Assembly: GCA_964630775.1 (NCBI GenBank)
Contig: CAZVYY010000010.1
Span: forward strand, 1 to 64,000
Reading direction: 5' to 3'
Origin: Anaeroglomus sp964630775
GTDB taxonomy: Bacteria; Planctomycetota; Phycisphaerae; Sedimentisphaerales; Anaerohalosphaeraceae
DNA length: 64,000 bases
The translations under genes and the position numbers were made by a program. Below, in pieces: positions 54,243 to 62,664 of this stretch. Positions within the stretch are counted from its first letter, which is position 1. Each line of letters begins with the position of its first letter. A model generated the notes under the pieces. That model searched no databases. It was not told the origin of the DNA and worked only from the letters and a program-made list of their open reading frames with translations.

Positions 54243-54326
54243 GTCATTCCCGCGAAAAGCCTCATCCTCGCACAGGTGGGGACAGGAATCCAGCGTTCAT
54301 CTTTGTCATTCCCGCGAAAGCGGGAA
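54243..54326 (+). repeat. Pair of dispersed GTCATTCCCGCGAAA-type repeats
   Basis: GTCATTCCCGCGAAA occurs at 54243-54257 and again at 54305-54319. The second copy forms a perfect hairpin TTCCCGC-GAAA-GCGGGAA (54309-54326). This short palindromic repeat is scattered through many bacterial genomes. It lies between copy 3 and the carboxypeptidase-regulatory-domain gene, and may act as a transcript-end or processing element. Confidence 0.6.
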
Positions 54327-54361
54327 TCCATTTTTCTATGAACTACCAACTCCGAACTTTT

Positions 54362-56791
54362 TCACTTCACCTTCTCCAGTGCCGCCTCAACCCCCTCCAC
54401 GCCAAACCCTTCGGCAACCACCTGATGAGTCTTATCCGTCAGAATCATCCACGGCAAGCCCTGTACTCCAAGCCCCAGCCGCGTCTTTTCCGCATCGGCA
54501 GCAATCATCTCCAGCTTAAAGCCAATAGCACTTTCCTTCAGCCAGCCTTCAATCGCGGCCTTGTCCGTCGGCTCTCCCTGCAGCACAACCACGGCAACAC
54601 CCTTGCCCGCCAGCAGTTCGGCTTTCTTGGCCAGTTCTCTGACAGCAAATCGGCTGGGACGCTGCTGATAATCCCACACACACACCAGCACGGCCTTGCC
54701 GTCAAACTGATTCGGATCGCTGAACACCGCCGGCAATTCTTTGCCTACCAGCGACTTGGGTTTCGGTGCTGCACGCCGGCCTGAATTGACTTCCGGTGTC
54801 AGCATGATTTCCACGTTTGTATCGCCCGCCTGCACAAACGCATTGGCATACATATACTGACTCTGCCGGTTATAATTGACACTAAGCTGGACACCCCCTT
54901 CACAAATCGGGCCAAGTGTAAACTTGCCATCTTTGTCGGTTGTAACATTCAGATTAGGCTGGCCTTCACCATAGCTGTGAATTCTTGCCCCCTCCAGCGG
55001 CTTGCCGTCGGCATCCACCACCCGGCCGGATACAGAACTGTTGGCAATCTTCAAAACCGTTTCCTTAAGCTCCACGGTCAATTTGCCCTCGGCAGGCTCT
55101 TCCAGATTGACAGACCCCGTACCGTATCCCTTCGGGCCGGAAATACTCAGATAGTACGTCCCTTCCGCAGGCAGCGACTCGACTTTATAAACACCATCCT
55201 TGTCGGTGGTGATGCTCTTATTATCAAATGTACTGGACCATCGTGAACCGCGAATCTGGATCGATATCGAAGCCATTGGAATCGGTTTATTGTTGGGATC
55301 GACAACCTTGCCGGTCAGTGTCAATCCCGGCTTGACCTGGACATTCATTGTCTTGGTGTCGGCATCAATATCCACCACCGCTGCCAGCTTATTAGCCCGG
55401 TCGATGGCCACCAGCAGAAATTGACCTTCTACCCACGACATATCCTCCGGCGACCAGCGAAGCGTATAACTGCCCTTATCATCGGTTTTGGTTGATGAAT
55501 CCGAACCACCCTGATTCGGCATAATCTTCATCTCAACCCCGGCCGCAGGTTTGCCGTCCGGCCCGGTCACGATTCCGGTTATCTTGTTCGATGCCCCCAG
55601 AACAACGGAGACTTCGGTGGTCTTGCCTTCCTCCACGTCAAATTCCTGGCTTTTAAACCGATTGCCATCCTGAACCTGCACACGATAGTGTCCCGGCAGA
55701 AGCTGTTTTTCAAAAACACCGTCGCTGTTGGTCTTGCCGCCAACTCCCGGCTGGTTATCCTGATTCAGATACATCTGGATGCCTTCGCGACCTTGCTGCG
55801 TATCCGGATCCACCGCCTTGATCCGCACCATGGTCCCCTGTTTGGCCTTGAGCTGAACGCCTATGTTGCTTTTAAGCTCCACCGTCTGCGGCTCACAAAG
55901 CCATTGGTCACTCATCACCATCACCCGATAGGTTCCCGCCGCCAGATCCTTCACCGAAAATTGTCCATCCGCATCAGTCTTGATCGGCTTTTGCGTCGGA
56001 TCGATATCCAGACCGATTCGTGTCACCGACAATGAAACATCGGCCAGCGGCTTATTCTTCGAATCCATCACGATCCCCGACAGGGTCAAGCCCTTACTCA
56101 TCGTAAAGGAAATATCCTTTTGCCCCACTTTATACTGAAATCCCTGCATCGGATTGAGGTCATCGCTGGCCGTTAATATCTGCCCCATCCCCGGTTTGGT
56201 AATCAGGATCTCCGCCGAACTGCCCGCCGGCAATTCCTTAATCTCAAACTTGCCTTCGGCATCAGTCGTTGTCGTAAAATACGGCATCGGCTCAAAATTA
56301 ATCATCATCCGCGGTTCCGTGTCGGGTTGAGCCTTCTCATCGGCAATCACCAGCGCTACCAGCCGCACCTGGGCCTCGGCAACCGGCTTGCCCTGCTCAT
56401 CCACCACACGACCTGCCAGCGTCTGCGGTTCGCTCATGTGAAATTCCAGCGGCGCCCCCTGCTGCCCCATCGTCATCGCCCAGGTAAACGCATAGTCCGA
56501 CCGCTTGGCAACCCCGCAAATCGCCTGCGTATCCGAACCCATGGGCACATCCGAGGTGATGCTGTATTCCCCCTGCGGATTGGTCTGGCCCTGCCCCAGC
56601 AGATTCATCTTCACCGTTCGCGTGGACATGTCCATGGACAACTGATACAGCTTGACTTCCACACCGCCCAGCGGATTGCCATTTTGGCAAAATGCCTTAC
56701 CCGTGTACGCGGCCCCAAACGCAGCCCCGCACCAACCAAGCACCATCCCACAAATCATCAGCCGACGTGTCGGCATTCCATACCGCATCAT
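54362..56791 (-). CDS. Secreted multi-domain protein: carboxypeptidase-regulatory repeats and a Cys-less redoxin-like domain
   Basis: 809 residues. Signal peptide (RRLMICGMVLGWCGAAFG) then about six tandem CarboxypepD_reg-like beta-sandwich repeats, each with a pattern like LAGRVVDEQGKPVAEAQV or GIVMDSKNKPLADVSLSV and a DADGQFSVKDL step. The last 120 residues look like a thioredoxin-fold/redoxin domain (KAVLVCVWDYQQRPSRFAVRELAKKAELLAGKGVAVVVLQGEPTD, LGVQGLPWMILTDKTHQVVAEGFG) but the CxxC active site is replaced by a WDYQQRPS-like stretch, so it likely binds rather than oxidises thiols. GAAGGAGAC precedes the ATG at 56791. It lies between the two minus-strand selenoproteins, probably one transcription unit. 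Confidence 0.78.
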   Translation of the reverse strand: MMRYGMPTRRLMICGMVLGWCGAAFGAAYTGKAFCQNGNPLGGVEVKLYQLSMDMSTRTVKMNLLGQGQTNPQGEYSITSDVPMGSDTQAICGVAKRSDYAFTWAMTMGQQGAPLEFHMSEPQTLAGRVVDEQGKPVAEAQVRLVALVIADEKAQPDTEPRMMINFEPMPYFTTTTDAEGKFEIKELPAGSSAEILITKPGMGQILTASDDLNPMQGFQYKVGQKDISFTMSKGLTLSGIVMDSKNKPLADVSLSVTRIGLDIDPTQKPIKTDADGQFSVKDLAAGTYRVMVMSDQWLCEPQTVELKSNIGVQLKAKQGTMVRIKAVDPDTQQGREGIQMYLNQDNQPGVGGKTNSDGVFEKQLLPGHYRVQVQDGNRFKSQEFDVEEGKTTEVSVVLGASNKITGIVTGPDGKPAAGVEMKIMPNQGGSDSSTKTDDKGSYTLRWSPEDMSWVEGQFLLVAIDRANKLAAVVDIDADTKTMNVQVKPGLTLTGKVVDPNNKPIPMASISIQIRGSRWSSTFDNKSITTDKDGVYKVESLPAEGTYYLSISGPKGYGTGSVNLEEPAEGKLTVELKETVLKIANSSVSGRVVDADGKPLEGARIHSYGEGQPNLNVTTDKDGKFTLGPICEGGVQLSVNYNRQSQYMYANAFVQAGDTNVEIMLTPEVNSGRRAAPKPKSLVGKELPAVFSDPNQFDGKAVLVCVWDYQQRPSRFAVRELAKKAELLAGKGVAVVVLQGEPTDKAAIEGWLKESAIGFKLEMIAADAEKTRLGLGVQGLPWMILTDKTHQVVAEGFGVEGVEAALEKVK

Positions 56792-56831
56792 ATATGTCTC
56801 CTTCCATAATCGGAGGGTCAATAACGGATAA

Positions 56832-58445
56832 TTATTTCTTTCGCACCTGGGTTGCAACCACAACCGCAGCAATCAACGCCACAATCACCATCACCGGCCA
56901 GACCGAACGCCTGGACGCCGGTTTTTCCGCCGATGCTTCCGCCCGGATTTCCGCCTGGGCCTCAGCCTGCGGTTCATTCGGCGCGGCAGCCTGCCCGGCC
57001 TCAATCAGTTTGGTATTAATCAGCACCGGCATAGCTGCGGCCCTGGCGGCTGCAAAGGGCTTATTGTCCGCCACGGCACGAATCTGCTCCTCATCGAGTG
57101 CGTAATTATAGATGCGAACATCATCAATCCATCCGCGGAAATGCCGATTGCTGCTGCTTTCCGGATCTTTCCCGATGGTCAATGGTGCATCAAACGGTTC
57201 CGCAGCGTGCGCAACGTCATGCACAGCGGCTTTCAATTCACCCTCGTTCATCAGATACAGAATCGCCCTGTCATCCCTGACAGACAGAGCGGCAAACACC
57301 CACTTGTCCTGAGGCACAATCAGTCCGGATTCGTATTGCCAGGTCGTCGACTGGTCATCCCAGTGATATCCCAGTTCGTTGTCGTTTTTGAAGTTCAGAC
57401 CCGACACCGTTTTGCCCCCGCGGCAGAACACAAGCGCGGCATAGGCATTCTGAACACCGTTGGAACGCAGCCACAGCGTAATCGTCACAGAATGGGTATT
57501 CAGCTTCAGCGGATCCGCCTGGACAAAGCCTTTCTCGCCGTCCAGCTCAATCACACCCGTCCGTCCGCCGGCCTGCTCAACCCACTGCGCCCCGGCCTGC
57601 AGCACCGCGGCAAAAGTCCCCGCAGTATCGGCTGCCTTGCCGTCTTCGACTTGATCAAACGTCCACCCGGCGGCCAGCCTGCCTTCTTCAAAACCAAAAT
57701 CCCAGACCTTGCCCTGGGTCACTTTGCCTTTGTCATCCACCTCATCGATTCGCCAGTAATACCGCGTCCCGTGAACAAGCCCAGACAATGTTGCCTCAAG
57801 TTGTTCCGTGCGTCCCAGCAGCGCCAGCGTCTCCATACTGGTACCGGCATAAATGTCATGAGCCACTGCTCCCTGCCCCGGCATCCACTGCACTTTAACC
57901 TGTCCGGCCGCCGGCAGCACCGCCGCCGGCATCGGCTCAGGATTGCTCGCGGCAGAACCAAACGGCTCAAAGAACCGCACCTCGCTGAGACCGACAAATC
58001 CCTCGTCCAGAATCGGCACCAGGTTCTCAAAACGCACTTTTTGCGCAAGCGTTGGCTTAAACGATACAATCGTTGGATCATCATAATCAGGCGTGCCTTC
58101 CGCTTCGGCCAATTCAACACCCTTGAGCAGGCTCTTCCATCCGCCCTGCTCGGTCCAGACGGAAATATCCGCCTTGCCGACGCCGCGGCCGGTATAGTTG
58201 GGCAGATTGTAATTCCAGACCGCAATCTTTTCAAGCATTTGGGCCGCAGCAAACTCAAATACAATCCCCTCGCCGGCCGCTTCCTTTTTGCTCAGCCACA
58301 TCGCATTGGGATGGGTATTGTGCTCCAGCAGCCGATCGCGATCCGCATTGCCAAGCCCGGCCCCGCACAGCGCCGAAACGGAAGTCTTCACATCCAAAGC
58401 CATCTGCCCCACGGCAGGCATACCGCGGCCCTCAGGCTTAATCAC
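56832..58445 (-). other. LamG and membrane-anchor part of copy 4 (standalone ORF on conventional reading)
   Basis: On conventional reading a 537-residue ORF starts GTG at 58445 (MIKPEGRG) with no Shine-Dalgarno and no signal peptide, yet it has a C-terminal membrane anchor and an exported-type LamG domain. The absence of an export signal is explained if it is the C-terminal part of copy 4, 35 codons after the UGA in the same frame. It would otherwise be an odd orphan. Confidence 0.6.
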
Positions 58446-59714
58446 TACGCGTTGTGAGCGTATCTCAAAAGGCCCCTTGATTTGACATGCGATATAATAC
58501 GGACGTTTGATTTCTTTGGGCTCTCGCCACGAGAGCGAACAGGTGCCGCCTCACCCATACTCCAGCTTGAACGTTCGGTCATATTCTCCGCTTTTGCTGT
58601 AAATATGCAGCGACGGTGCATCCGGCTGCCGGCCTCCCACCCGCAGACTGATCGATTCCCCCATCTTGCCGACCAGTTCCTGGTTGAAATAATAGGCGTT
58701 ATTGCGAATCGTATGAGAAACCATCGAAATCGCCGGCTCACCAATATCCAGCTCCGACGTCCCGTCTTTGGCCACCGTAAACGCCTTTTCATTCGGGAAA
58801 TTGCTCCCGGTTAACGTCCAGTTCTTGCCTTTGTCGTCTTTGCGTTCAATCGTCCATTCATGAACACGATACCGGCCTTCCGGCAGGGACACCTCGCCCG
58901 CCGCAGGTTTTCGCTCAAACAACCCGTTAACCCCCGCCGCGGTAAATGTTGTAATCGTCTCAGGCACCTTCACCTTGCCATAAGCCGCATCCTGCGCCGC
59001 AGTGATTTCAACCGTCGCCCCGTCTTTGGCAATCGTCACCCGATACAGCTTGTCGCCCAGCTCCAGGTAATTGCCGACATAATACGACTTGCGTCTGGAC
59101 TCCGGCCCGATAAATATCCGGTCGCAGTCGGACGACTCGGCCTTGTCCGAAAAGGTCCCATTGGCGTTATAGTCAATCAGCGTAACCCGGGTCGGCTTGC
59201 CGTCAATCAATACCTCACCCTCATACCAGCACCCCGTTGAGATGACAAGATATGAGCTTTGCTCCTCATAGGAGTAATATTGCAGGTTCAAATGGTAGGT
59301 AATCGGCCCGTCTTCGCCCTTGAAATGCACCGCCACCGGCCCAAATGCCATCCGATACCGGTCCGACACAACCCCCTTATAAGGCTTCTCATCATCCAGA
59401 TGACCGTCGCCATTGGAATCAATATAAAGCAGGTCCATCAATCCGGACTTGCGAGTCCGGTCCAGGGCAATCCACCGTACCTTCCCCCCATCCATACTAT
59501 GCTGCCACTTGCCGAATTTCTGATCGTACTGACCAAATTTCGGCATTCTTACATCGGCAGGCTTCTTTTCGAGCGGAAAATATCTGCTGGACGTCGAAAA
59601 CTCATCCTCCATATACAGCGATGTCTTGTACTGGAGCCATTGCGGCTGCGCAAACACCACAGCCTGCAAAATCAAAGCACATCCAGCCAGCAGCAAAAAC
59701 TGTGACTTTTTCAT
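56832..59714 (-). CDS. Large selenoprotein candidate, copy 4, with LamG domain and membrane anchor (UGA at 58553-58551 read as Sec)
   Basis: Conventional reading gives 387 residues ending LEYG; reading TGA 58553 as Sec388 opens the frame through G-G-T-C-S-L-S-W-R-E-P to 56832, a 960-residue protein. The N-terminal part has a signal (KKSQFLLLAGCALILQAVVFA) and EF-hand-like DSNGDGHLDDEKPY and DYNANGTFSDKAE. After the Sec region comes a discoidin-like FAAAQMLEKIAVWNYN stretch, a fibronectin-like segment (GTRYYWRIDEVDD), a LamG domain (FRGWIDDVRIYNYALDEEQI), a linker, and a C-terminal helix SVWPVMVIVALIAAVVVATQV with basic end. The start at 59714 follows GGAAGGACGCGTC. The downstream ORF has no start signals of its own. 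Confidence 0.7.
58520..58536 (-). promoter_or_regulatory. SECIS-like hairpin of copy 4, with compensatory stem changes
   Basis: On the minus strand GCTCTCG / CGAGAGC, 7 bp, loop TGG; the loop begins 22 nt after the UGA. Compared with copies 1-3 the stem differs by paired changes (T-A and A-T replaced by C-G and T-A), so structure and not sequence is kept. Confidence 0.75.
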
Positions 59715-59767
59715 GACGCGTCCTTCCTGTATTTTACAGTTCAACTCTCCTTGAATTGCATCCGTTC

Positions 59768-59795
59768 ATTATAAACAAGACAAACAGAGTGTACA
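59768..59795 (-). promoter_or_regulatory. Promoter candidate for copy 4 and downstream genes
   Basis: Minus-strand TGTACA (59795-59790), 16-nt spacer, TATAAT (59773-59768). About 50-60 nt lie between it and the ATG at 59714. It would drive copy 4, the regulatory-repeat gene and copy 3. Confidence 0.45.
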
Positions 59796-59887
59796 GATGT
59801 TTCATTAAATATTTCATTTTTTACATATCTATTTTCAGTTAATATATATCTTGTTACAGGCATACATTAAGAATTCCTTATTTTCCT

Positions 59888-59915
59888 TTGACTCGCTTGC
59901 CGAAAAGACTATAAT
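59888..59915 (+). promoter_or_regulatory. Strong promoter of the ilvBN leader
   Basis: TTGACT (59888-59893), 16-nt spacer, perfect TATAAT (59910-59915). Transcription would start near 59922, giving an unusually long leader of about 420 nt before the ilvB start at 60340. The leader holds a short ORF-like LLVVLL stretch (59927-59944) and the ilvB-like duplicated segment. Confidence 0.6.
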
Positions 59916-60114
59916 TATGAAATACTTGCTGGTTGTCCTGCTTATGGATAGCCAGCACCCTGAAATACAAAACTTGTGGTTACGGCACTGCGGTCGGGCA
60001 ATTAACCCCGTACCCGGCAGGTCAAAGGCTTGGGGCTTTTGGCAGGTCGGTCGGAACGACCCACTTAAATCGCAGCCGTCGGAATAACGGATATGTTCAT
60101 CAGGAATAACACAA

Positions 60115-60339
60115 ATGAAAACTCCCACCGCTTACGGCGGCTCTGTCGCCGTACCTTATTTGCCGACATGGCTCGGCAGTCAATCCATTATCAACATCCT
60201 TCTGGAACAGGGTGTCGATACCGCATTTGGGTATCTCGGCGCGGCTGTATTGCCCTTGTTTGAACAGATAGGCAAAGTAACCGGACAGACCGCATCGATT
60301 AATGACTATATTACCGATTGTTTAAATCAGGAGACTATT
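60115..60339 (+). other. In-frame duplicated N-terminal segment upstream of ilvB
   Basis: 75 codons, in frame with ilvB and without stops, contain GSQSIINILLEQGVDTAFGYLGAAVLPLFEQIGK (split here: GSQSIINILLEQGVDTAFGY and LGAAVLPLFEQIGK). This aligns with GSQHIVDILEEQGVKVMFGY and LGGVVLPLFDKIYD of the IlvB N-terminus at about two thirds identity. It has a weak ribosome-binding site. It may be a relic of an ilvB duplication, a second N-terminal extension, or a short translated leader; the first two are indistinguishable from sequence. Confidence 0.6.
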
Positions 60340-62052
60340 ATGACTCAAAATGCACCGCAAAACACGGCTCCCACCAAAGCCGGCAGCCAGCACATTGTCG
60401 ATATTCTCGAAGAACAGGGCGTCAAAGTGATGTTCGGTTACCTCGGCGGCGTGGTTCTGCCCTTGTTTGACAAAATCTACGACTCGCGTATCAAGTTCAT
60501 CATCCCCCGCCATGAACAGGGCGGATGCCACATGGCCGATGCCTATGCCCGCGCCACCGGCAAAGTGGGGGTCATCATCGCCACCTCCGGCCCCGGCGCC
60601 ACCAACCTCGTCACCGGCATCGCCAATGCCATGATGGATTCGGTGCCCCTGGTCGCCATCACCGGACAGGTGCGGACCGAACTGATCGGCAATGACGCTT
60701 TCCAGGAAGCCGACATGACCGGTATCACCCGCCCGATCACCAAGCACAATATGATTCTCAAAAACCCCGCCGAACTGCCGCAGGCGTTCCGCGAGGCCTT
60801 TTATATCGCCAGGACCGGACGGCCCGGCCCGGTGCTCATCGACCTGCCCGTCGATATGCAGATTGCCCAGATTCCCGTCACCCCGCCGACTCCGATTGAA
60901 CTGCCGGGCTTCCATCTCCGCACCCGCGGCCATGCCCGGCAAATCAGCCTGGCCGCCCAGGCCATCAACGAGGCCAAACGCCCCGTGCTCTATGTCGGCG
61001 GCGGCGTGATTATCTCCAACGCAGCCGAGGAGTTGCGGACACTGGCCAAGAAAGCCAATATCCCCGTGACCATGACCCTGCTGGGCCTGGGCGCCTATGA
61101 CCAGGGCCGCGACGAATCGCTCGACATGCTCGGCATGCACGGCTCGGCCTATGCCAACTACGCCGTCCAGAACTGCGACCTGCTGATTGCCGTCGGAGCC
61201 CGTTTCGATGACCGCGTGACCGGCAGACTCAAATCCTTTGCCCCGCACGCCAAGGTCATTCACGTGGACCTCGACCCGGCCAGCATCTCCAAAAATGTCA
61301 ACGCGGATATCCCCGTTGTCGGCGATGCCAAAGAAGTCCTCAAGGCCATGGCCGAGGAAGTCGAATTCCGTCCGCGTGAAGACTGGTTCAAGCAGATTGC
61401 CGTCTGGAAGAAAAAACACCCCTTCCGCTACGACACCAATGCCAAAGGCATCAAACCCCAGTACGTTATCGAGGAAATCTGGCGGCAGACCCAGGGCCAG
61501 GCGACCATCGTCACCGGCGTCGGCCAGCATCAGATGTGGACGGCCCAGTTCTACAAATTCAGCCGTCCGCGTCAGTTCATCACCTCCGGCGGCCTGGGCA
61601 CCATGGGCTTCGGCCTGCCTGCCGCCATCGGCGCTCAACTGGCACGACCCGGCGAACTGGTCATCGACATCGACGGCGACAGTTCCTTCAACATGACCCT
61701 GACGGAGCTTTCCACCGCGGTGCAGTACGAACTGCCCGTCAAGGTCTGCATCCTCAACAACGGCTATATGGGTATGGTCCGTCAGTGGCAGGAACTGTTC
61801 TACGGCAAACGCTATTCGTGCAGCTATCTGCAGAATCCCGACTTTGCCAACCTGGCCCGTGCCTTCGGCGCCGTCGGCTATACCGTCGAGAAAAAAGAAG
61901 ACGTCGCCCCGACCATCGACAAGATGATCAAAGAAACCCGGCCCTGTGTCGTGGACTTCCGCGTGGACCGCGAAGAAAACGTCTGGCCGATGGTCCCCGC
62001 AGGCAAGAGCCTCGACGAAATGAGCGGTCTGGATATCTTCGAAATGGCATAA
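60340..62052 (+). CDS. ilvB: Acetolactate synthase large subunit IlvB
   Basis: 570 residues. It makes acetolactate or acetohydroxybutyrate, the first shared step to valine, leucine and isoleucine, using thiamine diphosphate and FAD. Key features: GYLGGVVLPLFDKI, the catalytic Glu59 in IPRHEQGG, ATSGPGATNLVTGIANAMMDSVPLVAITGQV, VGARFDDRVTGR in the FAD region, and the ThDP-Mg motif DIDGDSSFNMTLTEL. The start at 60340 has AGGAGACTATT upstream; the 225-base in-frame extension upstream is a duplicated piece. It is followed 21 nt later by ilvN. Confidence 0.95.
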   Translation: MTQNAPQNTAPTKAGSQHIVDILEEQGVKVMFGYLGGVVLPLFDKIYDSRIKFIIPRHEQGGCHMADAYARATGKVGVIIATSGPGATNLVTGIANAMMDSVPLVAITGQVRTELIGNDAFQEADMTGITRPITKHNMILKNPAELPQAFREAFYIARTGRPGPVLIDLPVDMQIAQIPVTPPTPIELPGFHLRTRGHARQISLAAQAINEAKRPVLYVGGGVIISNAAEELRTLAKKANIPVTMTLLGLGAYDQGRDESLDMLGMHGSAYANYAVQNCDLLIAVGARFDDRVTGRLKSFAPHAKVIHVDLDPASISKNVNADIPVVGDAKEVLKAMAEEVEFRPREDWFKQIAVWKKKHPFRYDTNAKGIKPQYVIEEIWRQTQGQATIVTGVGQHQMWTAQFYKFSRPRQFITSGGLGTMGFGLPAAIGAQLARPGELVIDIDGDSSFNMTLTELSTAVQYELPVKVCILNNGYMGMVRQWQELFYGKRYSCSYLQNPDFANLARAFGAVGYTVEKKEDVAPTIDKMIKETRPCVVDFRVDREENVWPMVPAGKSLDEMSGLDIFEMA

Positions 62053-62073
62053 TTAGAACCCAGGAGAATAACG

Positions 62074-62583
62074 ATGAAACATATACTCAGTGCATTAGTG
62101 CAGAATAAACCCGGCGTTCTGGCCCACGTCGCCGGCATGTTTGCCGCCCGGGCCTTCAATATCGATTCATTGACTGTCGGTCGCACCGAAGACCCGACGC
62201 TGTCCCGCATGACCATCGTCGTCATCGGCAACGACAGAACGGTCGAACAGGTCCGCAAGCAGTTGGCCAAGATTATCACCGTCGTCAAGGTGCAGGACTT
62301 TGCCGGGCTGGATGTCGTCGCCCGCGACCTGATGCTCATCAGCGTCGCCTGCCCGCCTGAAAAACGACCCGAAGTGCTGGCCCTCATTGAGATGTTCAAC
62401 GCCAAAGTCGTCGATATCGCCACCAAGTACGTGATGGTGGAAGTCTCCGGCCCCGAAAGCAAAATCGAGGCCTTCATCGAGGCGTGCCGGCCCTACGGCA
62501 TCAAGAACATGGTCCGCACCGGCTCGGTCGCCATGCCCCGCCAAACCCGCGCCACAGCCCAGGACGAAGACAGCGGCAAGTAA
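62074..62583 (+). CDS. ilvN: Acetolactate synthase regulatory subunit IlvN
   Basis: 169 residues: N-terminal ACT domain (MKHILSALVQNKPGVLAHVAGMFAARAFNIDSLTVG, split here as HILSALVQNKPGVLAHVAG and AFNIDSLTVG) and C-terminal domain with YVMVEVSGPESKIEAFIEACRPYGIKNMVRTGSVAM. It binds valine and controls IlvB activity. AGGAGAATAACG precedes the start. Length is typical of the 160-175-residue form. Confidence 0.95.
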   Translation: MKHILSALVQNKPGVLAHVAGMFAARAFNIDSLTVGRTEDPTLSRMTIVVIGNDRTVEQVRKQLAKIITVVKVQDFAGLDVVARDLMLISVACPPEKRPEVLALIEMFNAKVVDIATKYVMVEVSGPESKIEAFIEACRPYGIKNMVRTGSVAMPRQTRATAQDEDSGK

Positions 62584-62618
62584 TCCGCAGGCGGCAACAA
62601 ACCCAATCAAGTCTCCCC

Positions 62619-62648
62619 GGGGCGGCCTCAAAACCGCCCCTTCTTTTA
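62619..62648. terminator. Terminator after ilvN
   Basis: GGGGCGG / CCGCCCC perfect 7-bp stem with loop CCTCAAAA, followed by TTCTTTTA. It lies between ilvN and the convergent kinase gene. Confidence 0.7.
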
Positions 62649-62664
62649 TCGCACAAATAACTCA

